From Chloroflexota bacterium (GTDB lineage: Bacteria > Chloroflexota > Dehalococcoidia > Lucifugimonadales > UBA3495), in NCBI GenBank assembly GCA_028873965.1, contig JAPPMU010000059.1, forward strand, positions 62,001 through 126,000: a stretch of DNA of 64,000 nt, written 5' to 3'. A program made the position numbers and the translations under genes. This document shows positions 17,735-26,223 of this stretch, piece by piece; positions within the stretch are counted from its first letter, which is position 1, and each line of letters starts with the position of its first letter. The notes beneath the pieces are model-generated. The model worked only from the letters and a program-made list of their open reading frames with translations, searched no databases and was not told where the DNA came from.

Positions 17735-17783
17735 TCTGCGAACTGCAATCGCCCGACGGTGCAAATTTGGGGAATTGAGCAGT

Positions 17784-18887
17784 ATGGCGCGTACCACCGT
17801 TCTCGTAATGATTGACGGGCTGGACCCGGAATATCTGGCGTCCTGCCCGACGCCCAACCTACAGCGCTTTGCCCGCGACGGGTTTCACGTCACCGGCGGG
17901 GGCATGATGCCCAGCGTCACCAACGTCAACAACACGACCATGGTTACGGGCCATTACCCGGCGCAGCACGGGATAGTTTCCAACTATTGGTTGGACCGCC
18001 AGGCTGGCATCGAGGAGTACGTCGAGTCCGGCGAGTTCATCTGCGCCGACACCATATTCACCCAATGTCGCCGACGCGGGGGCAGGTCACTGCTGGCCGC
18101 TTCCAAGGACAAGCTGCGACGCCTGTTGGGCAACGATACGGATCTCGCCTTCTCGTCCGAGCGTCCCACTGCCGAAGCCGTGACCGCCGCCGGCGACCCG
18201 CCCGACATCTATTCCCTGGAAGTCAATGGCTGGACAATCAACGCGGCCCGAGCAGCCTTGAAAGCGCAGCATTACGATCTTGCTTTCATCGCCACCACTG
18301 ACTACGCGATGCACATGCACGGACCGGAGCAACCGGAATCGCGTCGGCATCTCTCGATCCTGGATGGCGAGCTGGGACAACTGGTTGACGAAATCCCCGA
18401 CGTGCAGTTGCTGATCACGGCCGACCATGGGATGTCCGACAAGCGGCGCATGCTGCACCTGCCAGCCGTGCTCCGTAAGCATGGCATCAAAGCTCGGGCA
18501 ATCCCGATAATCAAGGATCTCTACGTGGTGCATCATTCCAATCTGGGTGGGTGCATCTACGTCCACCTGGACGACCCGGCGTCGCTGGAGGACGCATTGG
18601 GTGTCCTCCGGGAAACCGACGGTATTGAAGAAGCGCTGCCCCGATCCGAAGCGGCGGAGCGCTTCTCCCTGATGGAGGAACGCATCGGGGACATCGTTGT
18701 CACCGGCGCACCGGACGTCGTGTTCGGCGACCCTGCCGAGGTAACCCTTCCCTCCGGTTTGCGGTCTCACGGATCCGCCCACGAGCGGCAGGTGCCGATA
18801 ATCGGATACGGCGGCGATTTCGGCGGGTTCGAGTTCCGCGAGAACCGGGACTTGGGTCGCTACGTATCGCAGCGCGTCCTCGGGTGA
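17784..18887 (+). CDS. Alkaline-phosphatase-superfamily hydrolase resembling phosphonoacetate hydrolase
   Basis: Two-metal hydrolase of the nucleotide pyrophosphatase/phosphodiesterase group. The segment MMPSVTNVNNTTMVTGHYP (41-59), with nucleophile Thr46, closely resembles the PSxTNxNN signature of phosphonoacetate hydrolase (PhnA), which splits phosphonoacetate into acetate and phosphate. Metal ligands are recognisable: Asp11 (VMIDGLD), Asp173 and His177 (TTDYAMHMH), Asp214 and His215 (TADHGMS), and a C-terminal histidine in LRSHGSAHE. 367 residues. It is 49 nt after glmS and 28 nt before thrB; no other phosphonate gene is nearby, so the substrate stays open. Confidence 0.75.
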   Translation: MARTTVLVMIDGLDPEYLASCPTPNLQRFARDGFHVTGGGMMPSVTNVNNTTMVTGHYPAQHGIVSNYWLDRQAGIEEYVESGEFICADTIFTQCRRRGGRSLLAASKDKLRRLLGNDTDLAFSSERPTAEAVTAAGDPPDIYSLEVNGWTINAARAALKAQHYDLAFIATTDYAMHMHGPEQPESRRHLSILDGELGQLVDEIPDVQLLITADHGMSDKRRMLHLPAVLRKHGIKARAIPIIKDLYVVHHSNLGGCIYVHLDDPASLEDALGVLRETDGIEEALPRSEAAERFSLMEERIGDIVVTGAPDVVFGDPAEVTLPSGLRSHGSAHERQVPIIGYGGDFGGFEFRENRDLGRYVSQRVLG

Positions 18888-18915
18888 CGCAAACGAAAAT
18901 CTCGCGGAGGGACCT

Positions 18916-19839
18916 TTGACTACCGTGGAAGTACGGGCGCCGGCCACGACCGCTAATCTCGGTCCCGGTTACGATTGCCTGGGCATGGCCCTGGACTTGT
19001 GGAACACGCTGACCGTGGAGGTTCTTCCCGAGGGCTCCAAGCCGGGGGTGACTGTTTCCGGCGAAGGAGCCGGGGAACTCGACGCCGACACGCAGAACCT
19101 GACCTACCGCGCCATCGAATTTCTGTTCAACGAGGCCGATGCGTCGCTACCCCCGTTGTCGCTCCGCTGCGAGAATACTATACCGCTGAGCCGGGGCATG
19201 GGCAGCAGCGCGGCGGCCATAGCGGGCGGCCTGGTGGCGGCCAACCGGCTGCTGGACGACGCCTTCACCCAGGACGATCTGCTGGAAATGGCCGCGACCA
19301 TCGAAGGGCATCCCGATAACGTCGCCGCTGCCATCCATGGCGGCATGCGGCTGGTCGTAATGGACGACAACAGCATGTACACCGTCCCAGTTCGCGTCCC
19401 GGCAAATCTGCAGGCGGTATTGTTCATTCCGGATCGGCGGATCGCCACCGCAGACGCCCGGCGTGTGTTGCCCGCCGAGATATCCGTCGCCGACGCGGTG
19501 TACAATATGAGCCGCACCGCCCTGCTGGTGGCAAGCATGGAAACGGAACACCCGGAATACCTCAACATCGCCACTCAGGACCGTCTGCACCAGCCCTACC
19601 GGCAGACCATTTTTCCGCAGATGAAGGTGATTTTCGCTGCGGCCCAGGCGGCCGGGGCGTTCGGCGTCTTCCTGTCGGGCAGCGGAAGCACCATTTTGGC
19701 TTTTGCCCATGATCGAGCCATGACGGTGGCCTACGAAATGTTCGACGCCGCCCGGCTGGCCGGAGTCGATGGCCGTGTGGAAGTAACCCAACCGACCACC
19801 CTGGGGGCGCACGTGATCTCGGCCGGTGAGAATGCATAG
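18916..19839 (+). CDS. thrB: Homoserine kinase
   Basis: GHMP-family kinase that phosphorylates homoserine in threonine synthesis. 307 residues from a TTG start with GGAGG five bases upstream. Motifs: APATTANLGPGYDCLGMALD (8-27), the ATP-binding PLSRGMGSSAAAIAGGLVA (about 93-111) and the C-terminal FLSGSGSTILAF near 252. It precedes lysC by 78 nt, so the first committed kinase and the homoserine kinase of the aspartate pathway are adjacent. No homoserine dehydrogenase (hom) or thrC lies in the window. Confidence 0.93.
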   Translation: MTTVEVRAPATTANLGPGYDCLGMALDLWNTLTVEVLPEGSKPGVTVSGEGAGELDADTQNLTYRAIEFLFNEADASLPPLSLRCENTIPLSRGMGSSAAAIAGGLVAANRLLDDAFTQDDLLEMAATIEGHPDNVAAAIHGGMRLVVMDDNSMYTVPVRVPANLQAVLFIPDRRIATADARRVLPAEISVADAVYNMSRTALLVASMETEHPEYLNIATQDRLHQPYRQTIFPQMKVIFAAAQAAGAFGVFLSGSGSTILAFAHDRAMTVAYEMFDAARLAGVDGRVEVTQPTTLGAHVISAGENA

Positions 19840-19917
19840 CGGGCGCCGACGTCGTGCTTCCGGTCCCAGTGCCCGGCTCATGCAATCGCCGCTGACTTCA
19901 CCAACCAACGAGTCCTG

Positions 19918-21147
19918 ATGTCCTTGTACGTCCACAAATACGGCGGAAGTTCCGTCGCCGACGCCGAGAAGATCGTAAACGTGGCGCGACGCATCGCCAT
20001 GGTGCACGACGAAGGTCACCAGATCGTCACCGTGGTTTCGGCGATGGGCGACACCACCGACGAGCTGATCGATCTGGCGCGCACCGTTTCCAACGATCCG
20101 GATCCCCGGGAGCTCGATTCCCTCTTGTCCACCGGAGAGTTGGTCTCGATCACCCTGCTGTCCATGGCGCTGCGCAATCTGGGCTACGATGCCATAAGCC
20201 TGAGTGGACCACAGGCGGGCATCAGGACCGACAATTCCTATGGCCGTGCCCGGATCAGCCAAGTGGACCCGGATCGTGTCCGCCGCGAGCTGGACGCTGG
20301 CCGGCTGGTTATCGTTGCCGGTTTCCAGGGCCTAACTCCCGACGACGACATCACCACCCTGGGTCGCGGCGGTTCCGACACCACGGCGGTGGCCCTGGCC
20401 GCCGCGCTACAGGCTGACCGCTGCGACATATACACCGACGTCGAGGGGATCTACACCGCCGACCCTCGGGTGGTTGCCAACGCCTCGAAAATGCACGAGG
20501 TGGGCTACGAAGAGATGCTGGAGCTGGCCGCGGCGGGGGCGAAGATGCACCCCCGGTCGATTGAGTTGGGCGCGGTCTATAATGTACCCATCTACGTGGC
20601 ATCGAGCTTCGTTGACGCTCCCGGAACCCTGATACATCAAGCATCGGACGAAAGGCAGATGGAAGACCGGATCAAGGTTACTGGTATCGCCTACCAGACC
20701 AACGTAGCCAAAGTGACCGTCTGTGGGGTCGCCGACAAGCCCGGCGTGGCGGCGGCGTTGTTCGAGCCGCTCTCCGCCGCCGGTATCAACGTGGACACCA
20801 TCGTCCAGAACACCAGCGCCGACCGCACTACCACCGACATCAGCTTTACCGTTACCACCGATGATTTGGCCCGCGCGCTCCGCGTCATGGCGCCACTGGA
20901 ATCTACCCTGGGAACCGGCCAGGTCATCAGCGACCCGACGCTGGCGTCGGTGAGCGTAGTCGGATCGGGGATGCAGAACACCCCGGGCTACGCCTCGCGG
21001 ATGTTTCGGATCCTGGCCGATGGCGGCATCAACATCGACATGATCACCACGTCGGAAATCCGGATTTCGTGCATTATCAATCGCGACCAGGCGCAGGAAG
21101 CCGTCCGCTTGCTGCACCAGGGCTTTGAACTGGACGAGTCCGATTAG
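19918..21147 (+). CDS. lysC: Aspartate kinase
   Basis: Phosphorylates aspartate, opening the lysine/threonine/methionine pathway. 409 residues: kinase domain from KYGGSSVADAEKI (8-20) through LGRGGSDTTAVALAAAL (about 147-163) and the DPRVV region. Two ACT domains follow, one starting near TVCGVADKPGVAAALFEPL (268) and one at VSVVGSGMQNTPGYASRMF (about 344). The C-terminal SEIRISCIINRDQAQEAVRLL matches feedback-regulated enzymes of the Bacillus/Corynebacterium type, where lysine and threonine bind the ACT pair. Whether an internal start makes a beta subunit is not resolved. Confidence 0.95.
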   Translation: MSLYVHKYGGSSVADAEKIVNVARRIAMVHDEGHQIVTVVSAMGDTTDELIDLARTVSNDPDPRELDSLLSTGELVSITLLSMALRNLGYDAISLSGPQAGIRTDNSYGRARISQVDPDRVRRELDAGRLVIVAGFQGLTPDDDITTLGRGGSDTTAVALAAALQADRCDIYTDVEGIYTADPRVVANASKMHEVGYEEMLELAAAGAKMHPRSIELGAVYNVPIYVASSFVDAPGTLIHQASDERQMEDRIKVTGIAYQTNVAKVTVCGVADKPGVAAALFEPLSAAGINVDTIVQNTSADRTTTDISFTVTTDDLARALRVMAPLESTLGTGQVISDPTLASVSVVGSGMQNTPGYASRMFRILADGGINIDMITTSEIRISCIINRDQAQEAVRLLHQGFELDESD

Positions 21148-21168
21148 GCGGCCCCTGGCCGGACGGTA

Positions 21169-21894
21169 ATGTCCGCTTGCTACCTTTCCGTCGTCATTCC
21201 GGCCTACAACGAGGAACGCCGACTTCCCGAGACGCTTGACACCGTTTGCGCCTACCTCGCCACGCAAGCGTATCCGTGGGAGATCGTTGTAGCCGACGAC
21301 GGAAGTGACGACGCAACCGCGGTCATCGTGGCTCGCGCCGGGCAAAAAGACGAGCGCGTCAAGCTTCTTCCCCTGCCTCATCGCGGCAAGGGCTGGGCGG
21401 TTAAAAACGGAATGTTGGCGGCTCGCGGCGAATATCGCTTCCTGTGCGACGCCGACCTCTCCATGCCCATAGACTTGTTGGAACGCCTGTTGCCTAACGG
21501 CGCCCCATCGCCGGACATCGTTATCGGCTCGAGGGAGGCGCTGGGAGCTCGGCGCATCGGCGAACCCCGACGACGTTGGCTGATGGGCCGAATTTTCAAT
21601 GCCATGACCCGTGCGCTGGCCACGCCGGGAATCGCGGACACTCAATGCGGGTTCAAGGTGTTCCGCGCCGCCGCCGCTGAAACATTGTTTGGATTACAGA
21701 CACTGGACGGCTTCGCGTTCGACGCGGAAATCCTGTTTCTCGCGCGCCGTCGCGGATTCAGCGTAGCCGAGGTCGGGATCGACTGGCATTACCGGCCCGA
21801 GAGCAAGGTCCGGCCAATACGCGATGGATGGCGCACCTTGCGAGATCTCATCATCATCCGCTACCGGTCATTGGCCGGCCGCTACCAACGGTGA
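21169..21894 (+). CDS. Family 2 glycosyltransferase (dolichyl/polyprenyl-phosphate type)
   Basis: GT-A-fold glycosyltransferase of 241 residues without clear transmembrane helices. It has SVVIPAYNEERRLPETL (7-23), VVADDGSDDATA (42-53), the metal/UDP-binding CDADLSMP (about 89-96), and ADTQCGFKVFRA (about 156-167) with DGFAFDAEILFLARRRGF. The last set is characteristic of ALG5/DPM1-like enzymes that load glucose or mannose on polyprenyl phosphate. It follows lysC by 21 nt and may share its transcript, though no functional link to aspartate metabolism is apparent. Confidence 0.85.
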   Translation: MSACYLSVVIPAYNEERRLPETLDTVCAYLATQAYPWEIVVADDGSDDATAVIVARAGQKDERVKLLPLPHRGKGWAVKNGMLAARGEYRFLCDADLSMPIDLLERLLPNGAPSPDIVIGSREALGARRIGEPRRRWLMGRIFNAMTRALATPGIADTQCGFKVFRAAAAETLFGLQTLDGFAFDAEILFLARRRGFSVAEVGIDWHYRPESKVRPIRDGWRTLRDLIIIRYRSLAGRYQR

Positions 21895-22064
21895 AATTGG
21901 AACATTCCAATGGCGCGTTCAAGGCCCAGCCTGGCGAAGCGGACAAATCGCCAAAATCGGCAGTCTCAATAGATTGAACATAAGCCGTAGGTCGGTGTAA
22001 TCCTATACCCAGGCATCATTGGTGGCCTGGCAGGGTCGTTGAAAGGTGGCGGAGGGCAATAATA

Positions 22065-23012
22065 GTGAATAACGTGACATACTCGCAACGCCGCGCGTCG
22101 GTCACCGATGCAACGGGGAGCCGCGCGAAAATACAGCTGGGCAAAGAAGCTATCCGATGCGCGCTGAACGGCGAATGGGAACAGGCCGCCGCGGCGAACC
22201 GACAGATCCTGGACATCTGTCCCAGCGATTGCGAAGCGTCCAACAGGCTGGCGAAAGCCTTGATGGAACTTGGCCACTATTCCGCGGCCCGAGAGACGCT
22301 CGAGGAGCTTCGAATGCGGTCGCCCTCCAACGTGATCGCACGCAAGAATCTCGCTCGGCTGGACCAGCTCCAAAGCCGGTCCGGGGAAGCCCGCTCGCAA
22401 CCTGCGGGAGCAGGAAAATCTCCCGCCATGTTCATCGCGGAGAGCGGCAAGTCGTGCACCACGACCCTGTGCCGACCGGCGGTTCCGCCGGAGAATGCGC
22501 CCGTCAGCGCTGGCGACGTTGTCGTGTTGCGCGCGCAGAACGACGGGATCATCGTCAATGCCCTGGATGGCCAATACCTGGGGACGCTGCAACGTCGTTT
22601 GGGCCGGAGGTTGAGCAAACTGATGGCTGGCGGGAACCAGTACGATGCGGCCGTGGTCGGGATTGAACCGGGCGGTTTGTCCGTAATCCTCCGCGAAACC
22701 GGTCAGTCTCCAGCCCTGCGTCACGTGGTCTCGTTTCCGGCTCAGGTGATCGAACCACATCGGCCTGAGCCGGCGGCTGAACCTGACGAATTCATGCCAG
22801 CGCCGAATGACGATCCCGACCCGGCTCCGGTGGACGCCATCGATCCTGACGATGCCATAGACCCGGCTGAAAACGCGGTAATGGACATGCCGGATGAAAC
22901 CCCGGTTGAGTCAGCAGGAGACGACGACATTCCGATGTTGGACACCGACGACGATACTACCTCCTGGTCGCCGGTAGCCCCGTCCTCGGACGACGAAGAG
23001 GAGTGGGACTAG
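22065..23012 (+). CDS. TPR-like protein with a small beta domain and acidic tail
   Basis: 315 residues from a GTG preceded by GGAGG. Residues about 22-100 form two to three helical repeats of TPR type (LGKEAIRCALNGEWEQAAAA, then ASNRLAKALMELGHYSAARE). Residues about 140-225 form a compact, probably beta domain: GDVVVLRAQNDGIIVNAL, then YLGTLQRRLGRRLSKLMAG and YDAAVVGIEPGGLSVILRE. The LG-L-R-L-GRRLSKLMAGG...YDAAVV pattern faintly recalls HIRAN domains (DNA-end binding), but I would not claim it. The final 80 residues are strongly acidic and end DDEEEWD. Function unknown. It is convergent with the nitroreductase-like gene, 24 nt apart. Confidence 0.6.
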   Translation: MNNVTYSQRRASVTDATGSRAKIQLGKEAIRCALNGEWEQAAAANRQILDICPSDCEASNRLAKALMELGHYSAARETLEELRMRSPSNVIARKNLARLDQLQSRSGEARSQPAGAGKSPAMFIAESGKSCTTTLCRPAVPPENAPVSAGDVVVLRAQNDGIIVNALDGQYLGTLQRRLGRRLSKLMAGGNQYDAAVVGIEPGGLSVILRETGQSPALRHVVSFPAQVIEPHRPEPAAEPDEFMPAPNDDPDPAPVDAIDPDDAIDPAENAVMDMPDETPVESAGDDDIPMLDTDDDTTSWSPVAPSSDDEEEWD

Positions 23013-23036
23013 CAGCGCGCTGGCCGCGCGAAGAGA

Positions 23037-24671
23037 TCAGGCTTGCCCGGCTCCTCGTGCGCGGGAATCCAGGCTCACCGCCAGCCGGGACCGGAATGGG
23101 CGCACCCGGTTGTCCTGATGCGGAACCCCCATGGGCACCACGAACACCGTTTCCTGTCCGGCGGAGTGAGGCCCGAAAAATTCTACTACGGCATCGTCGA
23201 AAAAGGTGAGGCCGGTGGCTCCCAGCCCCAGCGCGTGCGACGCCAGATAGATGCGGCCGCCGATAATCCCGGCTGCCGTCTGCGCCATCCGATACCCCCG
23301 TGGCCCGAATTCCCGGTCGATTAACGGCAAGTCGGCGGTGATGAACGCTACAGCGGCAGCATCGGCGGGCAGCGCCTGCTCGAAACCCAGGTGCCCGGCA
23401 GTTTCCCTGAAGTCGCCTTCCTTGAGCACCCGCAGGCCGTTGTAGAAACGGTTGTAATAATAGGCTCCGGGGTCGAGGCCGGTGACCGCGTTCACAATCA
23501 GGTAAATGCTCAGATATGGCGAAAACCCTTCGGCCAGGTGTGGAGCGTTGATCGGGTTTCCGGCGGCGTCAATAATGGAGCGAAAATCCTCCCACGAGAT
23601 CGGTTCAGTGGCAAAACGCCGAGTGGAACCCCGGGAACGGATACACTCGCCCAGGGATTGCGCGAAGCGCGAGGCCAGGTCCAGCTCCCCGTCGAAGTTT
23701 CCGTCAACCCCTGAACGCAACGGACGGAAACGTTCTCCGGTGCCGTCGAGCTCTTCCCTATCGCTGCTGCGGCCCGGTTCGCCGGGTTCGTTCCAGGCTG
23801 CTACGTCCTCTCCGGCTCGCAACCAGGAAGCCAGGTGAATTTCACCGGACAGCGGATAATCCAGCGCACCTGCCGCGAGTTCGTTGCTGTCCTGGGGCAA
23901 CATTCCCGGTACGTCCCCAGAACCGGGGTTCAACATACCGTCCGGTTTGCCGACGGTCGCCAGCAGGGACGGCGCTTCCTCGATCCCGTCGATCCCGATG
24001 AACCCGGTAAGCGAACGATCCACGAATCCAAATTTCAGACCCACCGAGGTGCCGGCAGCGTTTCCAGCCGCCGAGAGGTTGGCCGCAATGGTGCCCAGAT
24101 CCCAGTAGCAATACCGGTAGCCCCGCTCACGGTATTTCCAGGCGCTCCTCCAGAACACCGTGGTGAACACCAGCGTCGCCGGATAGGCGGCATGGTCCTG
24201 AGCGGCCGCGGCTACCCACCGTCGCAGGTCGCCGTTGCGCAGACGCGCCAGTGTGAAATCCAGTGGGTTGAAGTGGTACACCCCGGCGCGCAAACCATCA
24301 AGGTCTCCGCAGACCACGTACACCTCGGTTGGGTAAAGCGCTCCGGCGGACGCTGCCGCGCGATAGTGCACCTCGCCGTCCCGCAGCGTTCTCCGCCGAA
24401 TCACCGCCGCTGCGTGGTAAAGCAACTCAGCCAGCGTCCGTAGCGTCGGCGGGCCTTCCGAGTCAGCGGTCGGGGCCGCCCCGCGAATCGCGCGCAGGGT
24501 GGACATATCCAGGCCGGATGTCGCGGCCACGTCCGGCAACGGAATCGCGCGCAGATCGGGATAGACTTTGTATAGCGGAGGCTTGTTGCTCAGGTTGATG
24601 TACTGGAGCTTGGTCGCGTCGTTGAACGAGGCTGCCACGCTGGCGCCGTCGGATGTCTGATTGGTGACCAT
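23037..24671 (-). CDS. Double nitroreductase-like (SagB-type) oxidoreductase
   Basis: FMN-dependent enzyme of the SagB/ThcOx type, 544 residues, with two nitroreductase-like halves. The N-terminal half shows YRAAASAGALYPTEVYVV (about 105-122) with LRAGVYHFNPLDFTL. The C-terminal half shows CIRSRGSTRRFATEPISWEDF (about 339-359), LDPGAYYYNRFYNGLRVL and IGGRIYLASHALGLGATGLTFFDDAVVEFF. SagB enzymes oxidise azolines in thiazole/oxazole-modified peptides, but tandem members without a YcaO partner are common and mostly uncharacterised. No YcaO, precursor peptide or E1-like gene is within the window, so a peptide-modification role is not supported. folB lies 34 nt upstream on the same strand. Confidence 0.82.
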   Translation of the reverse strand: MVTNQTSDGASVAASFNDATKLQYINLSNKPPLYKVYPDLRAIPLPDVAATSGLDMSTLRAIRGAAPTADSEGPPTLRTLAELLYHAAAVIRRRTLRDGEVHYRAAASAGALYPTEVYVVCGDLDGLRAGVYHFNPLDFTLARLRNGDLRRWVAAAAQDHAAYPATLVFTTVFWRSAWKYRERGYRYCYWDLGTIAANLSAAGNAAGTSVGLKFGFVDRSLTGFIGIDGIEEAPSLLATVGKPDGMLNPGSGDVPGMLPQDSNELAAGALDYPLSGEIHLASWLRAGEDVAAWNEPGEPGRSSDREELDGTGERFRPLRSGVDGNFDGELDLASRFAQSLGECIRSRGSTRRFATEPISWEDFRSIIDAAGNPINAPHLAEGFSPYLSIYLIVNAVTGLDPGAYYYNRFYNGLRVLKEGDFRETAGHLGFEQALPADAAAVAFITADLPLIDREFGPRGYRMAQTAAGIIGGRIYLASHALGLGATGLTFFDDAVVEFFGPHSAGQETVFVVPMGVPHQDNRVRPFRSRLAVSLDSRARGAGQA

Positions 24672-24705
24672 GTTTTGTTGTCCTGTTAGGGTGGGCTCAG
24701 ACCGG

Positions 24706-25080
24706 TTAAGGCGAACGCGGCCGGTAAATTTCCACCGCCGCAGCCTCGATGACCGAGCCTTTAATCGGCGGGCGGGGCTTTTGAACTCGGACGCGGACCG
24801 CGTCGATTTGCGGATGTTGGCCCAGGATCCGGCTGGCGATGGCTCCGGCGGCGGCTTCCAATAGGTTGCGCGGCTCGCCTTCCATGACGGTTTTCACCGC
24901 ACGGTACAGATGAGTGTAACTTACCGTGTTTTCCAGTCGATCGGTCTCGGACGGAACCCCCAGGTCCAGTTCCGCCTCAAGGTCCACGACGAACTGTTGC
25001 CCGAGGCTGCGTTCTTCGGGGTTGACCCCGTGGAATCCGTAGAACTGGAGGCCGGTCAGAATAATACGGTCTGAAGACAT
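24706..25080 (-). CDS. folB: Dihydroneopterin aldolase
   Basis: Folate-pathway enzyme converting 7,8-dihydroneopterin to 6-hydroxymethyl-dihydropterin and glycolaldehyde. 124 residues, the usual FolB length. GLQFYGFHGVNPEERSLGQ (10-28) holds the pterin-side Tyr and the GV-x-x-E-E segment, NLLEAAAGAIASRIL (about 72-86) is the substrate-binding helix, and VRVQKPRPPI carries the catalytic lysine (about 100). No folP/folK neighbour; the downstream gene is the SagB-type oxidoreductase. Confidence 0.93.
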   Translation of the reverse strand: MSSDRIILTGLQFYGFHGVNPEERSLGQQFVVDLEAELDLGVPSETDRLENTVSYTHLYRAVKTVMEGEPRNLLEAAAGAIASRILGQHPQIDAVRVRVQKPRPPIKGSVIEAAAVEIYRPRSP

Positions 25081-25223
25081 CGGAATGGTAACGATAGGAG
25101 CGGATCGCTAATGTATATGCGCTGGTCGGCCTTCTCCAGACGGGCGGCCGTGTCCAGACTCGCCGAAGTAGCGGCTGCGCCGACGTGCGTATCTGAACCC
25201 TTCGCAAACTGGCAGGCGCTCAA

Positions 25224-26102
25224 TCAATTGGACATGGCCTCGATGGCCGCGGCTTGAGCCAGCAAATTCTGCGCCCGTTTCACCACCGGCACGTCCACCA
25301 TCCGCCCGTCAATTGAAAGCGAACCCCTTCCGGCCGCTTCCGCTTCATCCCAGGCTTCTACCACCCGGCGCGCATACGCCACATCTTCGGGGTCGGGCGA
25401 AAACGTCTCGTTGATGACATCTATCTGCGCGGGATGAATCGCGAACTTTCCCGTGTACCCCATGCGGCGGGCTGCGCCGGCGTCGGTCCTCAAGCCATCC
25501 GGGTCACGGAATCCTACGAACGGGCCGTCCAGCCCGGCGACTCCGGCGGCCCGCGCCGCTACGGCCACCGACGACCGCGCGAAGTAGCACTCCTCGCCAA
25601 AGTCGCTGCGGGTCACACCCATGTCGTTGGTGTAGTCTTCGGCTCCGAACGCGATGCCGACGATCCGCTGAGAAGCCCGCGCCATCTCATACACGTGGAC
25701 GATTGCCATCGCAGTCTCGATCCACGGGATCACCTTGATGCTGCCGGTTTCCAGGCCCGCTTTCGTCTCCAGGGGCGCCAGCAACTGATCAACCTGCTGC
25801 ATGTCCCAGGCCGTGTTCCCCTTTCCGATGCTGATTCCGGCCAAGTCTGGCGATACCATCGCGGCCAATTCTTCGGCAGCCAGCCCGGTCTCCAGCGCGT
25901 TCACCCGCACCATCACCCGCTTGCCGGCCGCCGCAAGACGAGGGACCCATTCGGTGGCCAACTCGCACGCTGCGGTCTTTTCGCCGGGCGGCACCGAGTC
26001 TTCCAGGTCCACCATGATGATGTCGGCGCCAAACCCTAACGCCCTCTCCAGCATGTTGGATCGGTTCCCGGGAACAAAGACGATGCTGCGGAGCAACTGC
26101 AC
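25224..26102 (-). CDS. CitE-like HpcH/HpaI aldolase/citrate lyase family protein
   Basis: TIM-barrel CoA-ester lyase of 292 residues, start at GTG with AGGAGG nine bases upstream. Family motifs: RSIVFVPGNRSNMLERAL (5-22), DIIMVDLEDSVPPGEKTAA (28-46), MVRVNALETG (64-73), VIPWIETAMAIVHVYEMA (123-140), and FGAEDYTNDMGVTRSD (151-166) with the metal-binding Glu/Asp. Members cleave malyl-, citramalyl- or citryl-CoA or act as malate-CoA thioesterases. With no CoA-transferase or maoC-type gene beside it the exact substrate is open. It lies 121 nt downstream of polA. Confidence 0.88.
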   Translation of the reverse strand: MQLLRSIVFVPGNRSNMLERALGFGADIIMVDLEDSVPPGEKTAACELATEWVPRLAAAGKRVMVRVNALETGLAAEELAAMVSPDLAGISIGKGNTAWDMQQVDQLLAPLETKAGLETGSIKVIPWIETAMAIVHVYEMARASQRIVGIAFGAEDYTNDMGVTRSDFGEECYFARSSVAVAARAAGVAGLDGPFVGFRDPDGLRTDAGAARRMGYTGKFAIHPAQIDVINETFSPDPEDVAYARRVVEAWDEAEAAGRGSLSIDGRMVDVPVVKRAQNLLAQAAAIEAMSN

Positions 26103-26223
26103 GTGAATGGACCTCCTGGTAGCGTTGTGTCGCCGTCAGCCGGCGCGGTTGGGGCGATTCAATCTGTCTGGCGTCGGCTACCCACCGGTTGTCGGGTCAA
26201 GCCGCGGCGCGCGTGATATCGGA

